Below are positions 34,162 through 41,062 of a stretch of 64,000 nt of DNA, piece by piece. The notes beneath the pieces are model-generated. The model ran no database searches. It was not told the origin of the DNA and saw only the letters and a program-made list of their open reading frames with translations. Both the position numbers and the translations under genes were made by a program. The stretch is taken from positions 40,804 to 104,803 of the forward strand of contig JANOQM010000047.1 of NCBI GenBank assembly GCA_031422295.1, read 5' to 3'. The stretch's first letter is position 1, and every line of letters starts with the position of its first letter. The stretch comes from JANOMH01 sp031422295. GTDB lineage: Bacteria > Pseudomonadota > Alphaproteobacteria > Rhodobacterales > Rhodobacteraceae.

Positions 34162-35184
34162 ATGCGCGTCTATTATGATCGTGACTGCGACGTGAACCTG
34201 ATCAAAGACAAAAAGGTCGCCATTCTTGGATACGGGAGCCAAGGCCACGCCCATGCGCTGAACCTGCGCGATAGTGGCGCTAAAAACCTTGTCGTTGCCC
34301 TGCGCGAAGGTTCTGCCAGTGCCAAAAAGGCCGAAGGCGAGGGGCTGACGGTCATGGGTATCGCTGAGGCTGCAAAATGGGCCGACCTGATCATGTTCAC
34401 CATGCCCGACGAATTGCAGGCCGAGACCTACCGCAAATATGTGCATGACAATATCCGCGAAGGGGCTGCCATTGCGTTCGCCCACGGATTGAACATCCAT
34501 TTCGGCCTGATCGAGCCGAAAAAAGGCGTGGACATCATCATGATGGCCCCCAAAGGCCCCGGCCATACCGTGCGCGGCGAATATACCAAAGGCGGCGGCG
34601 TGCCCTGTCTGGTGGCTGTGCATAATGACGCATCCGGCAAGGCGATGGAGCTTGGCCTGTCGTATTGCTCCGCCATCGGCGGCGGCCGCTCTGGCATTAT
34701 CGAAACCAACTTCCGCCAGGAATGCGAAACCGACCTGTTCGGCGAGCAGGCCGTCCTGTGCGGCGGTCTGGTCGAACTGATCCGCATGGGCTTCGAGACG
34801 CTGGTCGAGGCCGGATACGAGCCGGAAATGGCGTATTTCGAATGCCTTCACGAGGTCAAACTGATCGTCGACCTGATCTATGAAGGCGGCATCGCCAATA
34901 TGGATTACTCGATCAGCAACACTGCCGAATATGGCCAGTATGTTTCCGGCCCGCGTATTCTGCCCTATGTCGAAACCAAGGCGCGAATGAAAGCGGTGCT
35001 GTCCGACATTCAGTCCGGCAAGTTCGTGCGCGACTTCATGCAGGAAAACGCCGTCGGTCAGCCCACGATCAAGGCGTCTCGCCGGTCAAACGACGAACAT
35101 CAGATCGAGCTGGTCGGCAAGAAACTGCGCGATATGATGCCGTGGATTTCGAAGGGCAAGATGGTGGATAAGGCGCGTAATTAA
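34162..35184 (+). CDS. ilvC: Ketol-acid reductoisomerase
   Basis: A 340-residue class I enzyme, the second common step of branched-chain amino acid synthesis. The NADPH motif is LGYGSQGHAHALNLRDSG. The family block APKGPGHTVRGEYTKGGGVP is intact, and the metal-binding residues fall in FGEQAVLCGG and CLHEVKLIVDLIYEGG. GGGGAGG precedes the ATG. A palindromic repeat and an intrinsic terminator follow the stop. TTGACA at 34045 in the spacer may be part of the promoter. Confidence 0.97.
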   Translation: MRVYYDRDCDVNLIKDKKVAILGYGSQGHAHALNLRDSGAKNLVVALREGSASAKKAEGEGLTVMGIAEAAKWADLIMFTMPDELQAETYRKYVHDNIREGAAIAFAHGLNIHFGLIEPKKGVDIIMMAPKGPGHTVRGEYTKGGGVPCLVAVHNDASGKAMELGLSYCSAIGGGRSGIIETNFRQECETDLFGEQAVLCGGLVELIRMGFETLVEAGYEPEMAYFECLHEVKLIVDLIYEGGIANMDYSISNTAEYGQYVSGPRILPYVETKARMKAVLSDIQSGKFVRDFMQENAVGQPTIKASRRSNDEHQIELVGKKLRDMMPWISKGKMVDKARN

Positions 35185-35191
35185 TCTTCGC

Positions 35192-35212
35192 GTGGGTTTT
35201 ACCCACCCTACG
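35192..35212. repeat. Short palindromic repeat, GTGGGT-TTT-ACCCAC-CCTACG
   Basis: An inverted repeat with 6-bp arms and a three-base loop plus CCTACG tail, just after the ilvC stop. The same design (G-rich arm, short A/T loop, C-rich arm, CCCTAC end) recurs at 36936–36988, so both probably belong to one dispersed repeat family of this genome. Confidence 0.55.
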
Positions 35213-35225
35213 GATATGGCATGAG

Positions 35226-35250
35226 GGGGCGCAAACAAGCGCCCCTTTCT
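35226..35250 (+). terminator. Intrinsic terminator of ilvC
   Basis: GGGGCGC (35226–35232), loop AAACAA, GCGCCCC (35239–35245), then TTTCT. A strong 7-bp GC stem with a short U tract, 42 bases after the ilvC stop. The next gene starts 14 bases later. Confidence 0.8.
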
Positions 35251-35263
35251 CATTGGAAAACCC

Positions 35264-36160
35264 GTGCAAAAACCCGGCCTGACCAACTGGCTTCGTATCA
35301 TCGCGTTGTCCATCATCTGGGGCGCGTCGTTCATGAACGTCAAGCTGGCGCTGGACGGGTTCGGCCCCTTTACCATTGCTGCGATGCGGATCTGTATTGC
35401 CGCTGTGGCGCTGTATGTTGTGGCCCGCGCTATGGGTCTTGTCCTGCCGGCCAGCCGCAAAATCTGGGCCTATGCCATTGGATTTGGGTTCTTTTCCAAT
35501 GTTCTGCCGTTCAGCCTGCTGGGGTTTGGTCAATCCTATGTCGCCTCTGGTTTTGCCGGGATCACGATGGCCGCCGTGCCGCTGTTCACCCTGCTACTGG
35601 CGCAAAAATTCATCCCAGGCGAAAAGATGACGCTGCCAAAGATCATCGGCCTTGGCCTTGGCATGGCCGGGGTTGTCACCCTCATTGGCCCGCGTGCTTT
35701 TGCCTCGACCGGTGCTAACCTTGAAAACATGGCCCGTCTCGCCTGTGTCGGTTCGACCCTGTCCTATGCCATCGGCGCGATCATCACCCGGCGCTGCCCG
35801 CCCGTGCCGCTGGCGGCGTTTTCGGCGGCCGGACTGCTGGCGGCGGCGGTGATGATCCTGCCCACGGCCCTACTGATCGAAGGCGTTCCGACATTTGATG
35901 GCAACCTTAAACCCCTGCTGTCAGTGCTGTATCTGGGGCTGATGCCCACGGCCTTGGCAACACTTTTGTTGGTGCAAGTGATCAACTCTGCCGGGCCAAC
36001 CTTTCTGACCCAAGCCAATTATCAGGTGCCGGTCTGGTCGGTGATCTTTGGCACGTTGTTCCTGCAGGAACGCCTGCCGGCGCAATTTCTGGCGGCTTTG
36101 GGATTGATCCTCACTGGCCTCCTCGTGTCGAATGCGCCAGTGTGGAAACGCCGCCCTTAA
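35264..36160 (+). CDS. DMT-family transporter (EamA domains)
   Basis: A 298-residue inner-membrane protein with ten hydrophobic helices in two EamA repeats: IIALSIIWGASFMNVKLAL starts the first and LACVGSTLSYAIGAIITRR the second. Typical exporters of amino acids or metabolites; substrate unknown. It begins with GTG; the weak ribosome site GGAAAA fits a moderately expressed gene. It ends 11 bases before the SDR gene, with which it is probably co-transcribed. Confidence 0.88.
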   Translation: MQKPGLTNWLRIIALSIIWGASFMNVKLALDGFGPFTIAAMRICIAAVALYVVARAMGLVLPASRKIWAYAIGFGFFSNVLPFSLLGFGQSYVASGFAGITMAAVPLFTLLLAQKFIPGEKMTLPKIIGLGLGMAGVVTLIGPRAFASTGANLENMARLACVGSTLSYAIGAIITRRCPPVPLAAFSAAGLLAAAVMILPTALLIEGVPTFDGNLKPLLSVLYLGLMPTALATLLLVQVINSAGPTFLTQANYQVPVWSVIFGTLFLQERLPAQFLAALGLILTGLLVSNAPVWKRRP

Positions 36161-36171
36161 AGGAGCCACCA

Positions 36172-36939
36172 ATGCCCGATCGTCTGACAGGAAAAATCGC
36201 ATTGATTTCGGGTGGGGCCACCGGCATGGGCGGGGCTGCATCGACCCTGTTCGCCGCCGAAGGGGCACGCGTGGCGATTATTGACCGGAACCTGACCGAG
36301 GCGCAAAACCGGGTGGCTGAAATCACCGCTGCGGGTGGAACGGCCATCGCCATTGCCGCGGATGTGTCCAATGCGGTTGAGGTAGAGGCCGCCGTGGCGC
36401 GGGCAACTGCCGCATTTGGCCCGATTACCGTGCTGTTCAATCACGCAGGCTCGATCATCATCAAACCGTTTCTTGAGACGACCGAGGATGATTGGGACCG
36501 CCTGCATGCGATCAACGTCAAATCCATGTTCCTGATGACCCGCGCTGTCCTGCCCGGGATGATCGCGGCGGGCGGCGGGTCTATCGTGTGCACCTCGTCA
36601 ATTAGTGCGGTCGCCGCCACCCCGATGGAGGTGCTGTACGGCACCACCAAAGGTGCGTGCCACATGTTCGCCCGGGCCATTGCGGTGGAATTCCGCGACC
36701 GCAATATCAGGTGCAATGCAGTCTGCCCCGGTTTCGTGAAAACCCCGCATGGGTTGCGGGAAGTGGCGGAATTGCAGGCGCTGGGGGTGGATACGTCGGA
36801 TGCGGCGATCATCGCCCTGCAGGGCCGCATTGCCGAGCCGATGGAAGTGGCGCAGGCCGCGCTGTTTCTGGCCAGTGACGAGGCCAGTTTTATCAGCGGC
36901 ACGCATCTGTTTGTGGATAACGGGTTTACGGCTGTGTAG
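36172..36939 (+). CDS. SDR-family oxidoreductase
   Basis: A 255-residue classical short-chain dehydrogenase. The cofactor motif is SGGATGMGGAAS (TGxxxGxG variant), NHAG replaces the common NNAG, and the catalytic tetrad is given by Ser in CTSSISA and YGTTK. The C-terminal block ISGTHLFVDNGFT is standard. An AAAGGAG ribosome site supports the ATG at 36172. Substrate unknown. Its stop codon TAG lies inside the left arm of the palindromic repeat 36936–36988. Confidence 0.9.
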   Translation: MPDRLTGKIALISGGATGMGGAASTLFAAEGARVAIIDRNLTEAQNRVAEITAAGGTAIAIAADVSNAVEVEAAVARATAAFGPITVLFNHAGSIIIKPFLETTEDDWDRLHAINVKSMFLMTRAVLPGMIAAGGGSIVCTSSISAVAATPMEVLYGTTKGACHMFARAIAVEFRDRNIRCNAVCPGFVKTPHGLREVAELQALGVDTSDAAIIALQGRIAEPMEVAQAALFLASDEASFISGTHLFVDNGFTAV

Positions 36940-36988
36940 GGCGGGGTTCACCCCGCCGGATCAAGCGGCGGGGTAAACCCCGCCCTAC
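36936..36988. repeat. Nested palindromic repeat supplying the stop codons of two convergent genes
   Basis: Perfect 13-bp inverted arms GTAGGGCGGGGTT (36936–36948) and AACCCCGCCCTAC (36976–36988) enclose a second pair, CCCCGCC (36951–36957) and GGCGGGG (36967–36973). Each half can also fold as its own hairpin. The SDR stop TAG lies in the left arm and the glmM stop TAG in the right arm. Probably a REP-like element acting as a bidirectional terminator. Confidence 0.8.
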
Positions 36989-38328
36989 GCTGCCGCCTCG
37001 ACCGCCGCGACAATCCCGTCGACGACTTCGCGCAACAGCCCTTCGTCGCTGCATTCGGCCATCACCCGGATCAGCGGCTCGGTCCCGGATTTGCGGATCA
37101 GCAATCGCCCTGACCCGTTCAGCCGCGCCTCACCAGCCGCTATCGCCCCTTTGACAGCCGCCGCTGCCAGCGGCTGCGCACCCGCCTCGTAGCGGACATT
37201 CCGCAGCAGTTGCGGCACGGTGTCAAACTGCCGGGCCAGTTCGCTGGCGGGTTTGCCGGTTTCGATCATCGCGCCCAGAAACTGCAATCCGGCCAGCAAT
37301 CCGTCGCCGGTGGTCGCAAAGTCCGTCATCACGATATGGCCCGATTGTTCGCCGCCCAGATTATAACCCCCCGCCCGCATCGCCTCGACCACATAGCGGT
37401 CACCAACGGCAGTACGCTCCAGCCGCAGACCGCGCCCGGTGAGGAACTGTTCCAGCCCCAGATTGGACATCACGGTGGCCACCAAAGTGCCGCCGTTCAG
37501 CCGCCCCTGCGCGGCCCAACGGGCTGCCATCAGCGCCATCAGCTGATCGCCGTCCGCAACCCGGCCGTTTTCATCCAGTATCATCACCCGGTCGGCATCG
37601 CCGTCCAGACAAATGCCCAGATCAGCACCATGGCTGACCACGGTTTCAGCGGCGACCCGGATATTAGTCGATCCGCAGCCATCGTTGATATTATAGCCAT
37701 TCGGACTGGTCCCGACCGGAATGACCGTGGCCCCCAATTCCCACAACACCTCGGGGGCGACCTTGTAGGCCGCGCCATTGGCGCAATCGACCACCACCTT
37801 GAGCCCGTCGAGCCGTAAACCCGCCGGAAACGTCGATTTGACCCGCTCGGCGTAGCGAAACCGGCCATCGTCGATCCGCTTGGCCCGCCCGATGTTGTTG
37901 GCTTTGGCGGGCTCTACCGCGCCGTCAATCAGGGCCTCGATCTCGGCCTCGGCTTCGTCGCTCAACTTGAACCCGTCGGGGCCGAAAAACTTGATGCCGT
38001 TATCCTGATGCGGATTGTGGCTGGCCGATATCATCACCCCGACATCAGCGCGCATTGAGGTGGTCAGCAGGCCTACGGCAGGCGTTGGAATAGGACCCAG
38101 CAGCAGCACATTCATACCAGTCGAGGTAAAACCGGCGGTCAGCGCCGATTCGAACATATAGCCCGACAGCCGGGTATCTTTGCCAATCACCACGCGGTGG
38201 CCATTGGACCCGTCATTGCGGAAATAGCGGCCCGCCGCCGCGCCGATTTTCAGCGCCATATCAGCGGTCATCGGCCAGATATTGGCGGTCCCGCGCACCC
38301 CATCGGTGCCAAATAGCTTGCGTGTCAT
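36985..38328 (-). CDS. glmM: Phosphoglucosamine mutase
   Basis: A 447-residue enzyme converting glucosamine-6-phosphate to glucosamine-1-phosphate for UDP-GlcNAc. The active-site serine is in MISASHNPHQDNGIKFFG, the metal loop is LDGDADRVMI, the sugar-binding loop GGEQSGHIV, and the phosphate loop RKSGTEPLIRVMAE. The N-terminus RKLFGTDGVRGTAN is typical. It lies three bases after folP, the usual order folP–glmM. Its stop is in the palindromic repeat. Confidence 0.97.
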   Translation of the reverse strand: MTRKLFGTDGVRGTANIWPMTADMALKIGAAAGRYFRNDGSNGHRVVIGKDTRLSGYMFESALTAGFTSTGMNVLLLGPIPTPAVGLLTTSMRADVGVMISASHNPHQDNGIKFFGPDGFKLSDEAEAEIEALIDGAVEPAKANNIGRAKRIDDGRFRYAERVKSTFPAGLRLDGLKVVVDCANGAAYKVAPEVLWELGATVIPVGTSPNGYNINDGCGSTNIRVAAETVVSHGADLGICLDGDADRVMILDENGRVADGDQLMALMAARWAAQGRLNGGTLVATVMSNLGLEQFLTGRGLRLERTAVGDRYVVEAMRAGGYNLGGEQSGHIVMTDFATTGDGLLAGLQFLGAMIETGKPASELARQFDTVPQLLRNVRYEAGAQPLAAAAVKGAIAAGEARLNGSGRLLIRKSGTEPLIRVMAECSDEGLLREVVDGIVAAVEAAA

Positions 38329-38331
38329 AGC

Positions 38332-39177
38332 TTACTGTCCCGTCAATGCCTGCTGCAGACTAAGTGCCTGTCTTGTTTCAAACGTATCATGGACGCGCAA
38401 AATCTGCACCCCCTGCGCCGCCCCGTGCAGGGCCACCGCAATTGACCCGGCCAGCCGGTCATGCGCATCTGCCCCGCCACCGATCTGACCGATAAAGCGT
38501 TTGCGTGACGCACCCAACAGAACTGGCCTGCCCAGCCCGTGTAAACGGCCGATGCCCCGCAGTAATGTAACATTGTGTTGCAATGTCTTACCAAAGCCGA
38601 TGCCGGGGTCGATCACGATACTGTCACGGGCAATTCCGGCCGCAACGGCGGTTTCGATCCGCTCCGCAAGAAAGCTATAAACCTGTGATAAAACATCATC
38701 ATAGCGGGGATCCTGCTGCATTGTGGCAGGGTCACCCTGCGCATGCATCAGACAGATCGGAACCCCGGCCTCGGCCGCGACATGCGCCATGTCTGGATCA
38801 TAGCGCAGGGCGGACACGTCATTGATCATATTGGCCCCGGCCCGTAATGCGGCCAAGGCGACGGCCGCCTTGCGGGTATCGACTGATATCGGGATGGTCA
38901 GCCCCGCGTGCCGGATAGCATCAATCACCGGCACGACCCGGCCAATTTCTGCGGCAATTGTCACAGTCTCGGCCCCCGGCCGGGTTGATTCGCCGCCGAT
39001 ATCCAATAGGTCAGCGATGCCCACCATTCCGCGCGCGCGGCTGACGGCACCCTGCATCGTCGCCAGTTCGCCGCCATCCGAAAAGCTGTCGGGTGTGATG
39101 TTCAGGATGCCCATGATCCGGGCACGGTCCATGGTCAGGCCCGCAACCGGAGCCGGTGTAATGGGTGGCGGGGTCAT
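38332..39177 (-). CDS. folP: Dihydropteroate synthase
   Basis: A 281-residue TIM-barrel enzyme condensing p-aminobenzoate with the pterin diphosphate in folate synthesis. Signature segments are all present: ILNITPDSFSDGG, DIGGESTRPGAE, ISVDTRKA, NDVSAL, MHAQGDPATMQ, DPGIGFGKTLQHN and GASRKRFIG. It is the target of sulfonamides. The start overlaps the end of folB by four bases. Confidence 0.96.
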   Translation of the reverse strand: MTPPPITPAPVAGLTMDRARIMGILNITPDSFSDGGELATMQGAVSRARGMVGIADLLDIGGESTRPGAETVTIAAEIGRVVPVIDAIRHAGLTIPISVDTRKAAVALAALRAGANMINDVSALRYDPDMAHVAAEAGVPICLMHAQGDPATMQQDPRYDDVLSQVYSFLAERIETAVAAGIARDSIVIDPGIGFGKTLQHNVTLLRGIGRLHGLGRPVLLGASRKRFIGQIGGGADAHDRLAGSIAVALHGAAQGVQILRVHDTFETRQALSLQQALTGQ

Positions 39178-40112
39178 GCGGCGTCTAACGTGATGACCCG
39201 CACCGGCACTGTCGCAACTGGCAAGTCAGCCCCGGCGACCAGCAGTTCAGACGCCCCTATCTGGCTTGCAAACCACGCGGCCAACGCCACAGGATCGCGC
39301 AACGTGGCAGCGGGGCCATCAACAGCATCCAGCACAATCTTGGACGGGGCCCAGACGCTGATCTGGCCGTTTTTCATCGCCCAATCCAATTCGGTTCTGG
39401 TGCCTACAACAATGCAGCGCCTGTCATGGGCCGCCAAAATCCAGGCATTTTGCTCAATTGCCAGCAGGTCAATCCGGCGTTGCGCCAGTCCGGCCATCGC
39501 CACCGGGGACGGACCACTTAAACCGACACACAGGATCAAAGGCATGCCTGCTGTAACCATCCGGTCAATCCAACCGGACAGATATGGCGAACTGATCGCG
39601 GCATTGTCCAGAAACACCACGCGCGGCTGCGGCGGCATGACCTGCGCTGCAGTGCTTTGGTCGCGGTCAAGTTCACTGTCACGGTCTCGGGCACGGTCGC
39701 GCATGATCTCGACCCCAAGCGCACCAGCACCCCGGTCGATTTTTTCTATTCGCACAAAGACCCGCATGGCCTGCGGTTCTACCAAGATCAGGTCGGCCAC
39801 CCGTTCGGCCAAAGTTTCCAGCAAATTCAAACGCTCAGCAGCCAAAGCTGATGTAATCGCCTCGGTCACCCGGTCATATGACAGGATGCGGTCCACATCA
39901 TCGTCAATCGGGCCTACAAAGGGCCGGACTTCGACCACGACATTGAACCTGATCCGCTGGGTGGTGCCGCGTTCGGCCTGAAACGCGCCAATCTCGACGG
40001 TTTCGATGTGGTCGCGTAGCGAAATCCGGTCCAGAACGCCGCCGATGGCGCTGGCCATGGCTGTCGCCCGCTCGACCGGATGGGCAAAGGCAAGTCGGAT
40101 TTCATCAGGCAT
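39174..40112 (-). CDS. folB: Dihydroneopterin aldolase fused to an amino-acid-kinase-like C-terminal domain
   Basis: A 312-residue protein; stand-alone FolB is about 120. Residues 20–135 (DRISLRDHIETVEIGAFQAERG ... YDRVTEAITSALAAERLNLLETLAERVADLIL in parts) form the aldolase domain with the catalytic-region Glu and Lys (RIEKIDRGAGA). From about residue 155 an extra domain follows: RVVFLDNAAIS, HDRRCIVVGTRTELDWAM, ISVWAPSKIVLDAV and PVALAAWFASQIGASELLVAG. The last parts resemble the C-terminal half of amino acid kinases. Its role is unknown; folate-pathway coupling is likely from the operon folB–folP–glmM. Start chosen because upstream residues are not family-like. Confidence 0.85.
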   Translation of the reverse strand: MPDEIRLAFAHPVERATAMASAIGGVLDRISLRDHIETVEIGAFQAERGTTQRIRFNVVVEVRPFVGPIDDDVDRILSYDRVTEAITSALAAERLNLLETLAERVADLILVEPQAMRVFVRIEKIDRGAGALGVEIMRDRARDRDSELDRDQSTAAQVMPPQPRVVFLDNAAISSPYLSGWIDRMVTAGMPLILCVGLSGPSPVAMAGLAQRRIDLLAIEQNAWILAAHDRRCIVVGTRTELDWAMKNGQISVWAPSKIVLDAVDGPAATLRDPVALAAWFASQIGASELLVAGADLPVATVPVRVITLDAA

Positions 40113-40178
40113 TGCAGGACCCCCGGACATGCCCCGGCAGATAAGGCCAGCATTGGGTCGCTGCAAGCGCCCCCGCGA

Positions 40179-40901
40179 CTAGTTTGACGCTATCCGCGTC
40201 GGTTGGCGGTAAAACAGATGCGATCCGATGGCCGCTGTGCGCGGAAACCGCCGGGCCCAGGACGGATTGACCGCACGGGTATGGTAATGCGTGGCCCCGC
40301 CGGTCAGGTCGCGTGGCGCGCCGTCCAGCATCACGGCTGCAACCCGGCCCACCGTGTTCCAAGCCCCCTGTTCATGCACCGCATCTGATATGCCGTCACA
40401 TGTATAGGTGAACTGGCAGGCATATTGTGCACCCGTGCCTTGGTTAACCACACCGCAGACCGACCTCGGATAATCGCCGCTGTCACGCCGGTTCAGGATG
40501 ACTTCGGCCACGGCAAACATGCCTTGCAATGTCTCACCCCGGGCTTCGAAATACAGCGCCTCAGTCAGACATTGCCATTCAGCGCCGCCCGTTGGGGCTG
40601 CCACTGCGACAAGCGCCGGACCTTCGGTTTGCGATACTGTCTGGGTCGCAGCCTCGGCTGGCGTTGCGGCCAGTGTATCGGGTGTCACAACAACAGCCGG
40701 AATGACCGCCTGCACCGGCGCAGTCAGCGCCGCCAATTGCGCATCCGGCACGATCCCCAGCGCCTCGCGTTCCTGACCCAACAGCGCGCCAAGGCGGCTG
40801 GCCAACAGATCATCGGCCCTCACGGACCCAGCCCAACAGGCCACCAGCAGCGCACAAAATGCCGCCGTGCGGGCCAAAGGCCGCTCAATATTCGCTGTCA
40901 T
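40179..40901 (-). CDS. Cell wall hydrolase, SleB (Hydrolase_2) family
   Basis: A 240-residue exported protein. The signal peptide (TAAFCALLVACWAGSVRADD) is followed by a low-complexity linker to about residue 110 and the Hydrolase_2 domain: CLTEALYFEARGETLQGM with the catalytic glutamate, AEVILNRRDSGDYPRSVCGVV, and CQFTYTCDG. Such enzymes cut peptidoglycan glycan strands. GGGGAAAA precedes the ATG. It is upstream of folB on the same strand but separated by 66 bases, so probably a separate transcript. Confidence 0.9.
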   Translation of the reverse strand: MTANIERPLARTAAFCALLVACWAGSVRADDLLASRLGALLGQEREALGIVPDAQLAALTAPVQAVIPAVVVTPDTLAATPAEAATQTVSQTEGPALVAVAAPTGGAEWQCLTEALYFEARGETLQGMFAVAEVILNRRDSGDYPRSVCGVVNQGTGAQYACQFTYTCDGISDAVHEQGAWNTVGRVAAVMLDGAPRDLTGGATHYHTRAVNPSWARRFPRTAAIGSHLFYRQPTRIASN

Positions 40902-41062
40902 TTTCCCCAACCCAGGTTCCGCACGGTACAGCCCCGCACAGGCCCAGATGGGGCTAAGGGAAGTTATCCACAGAGTCACTATGGTAAAATTGTTTCAGCG
41001 CCGCATCGCCGGGCCGATAAAATAACCGACACAATCCATAGGGTTACAAGGCGTTCTTCATA

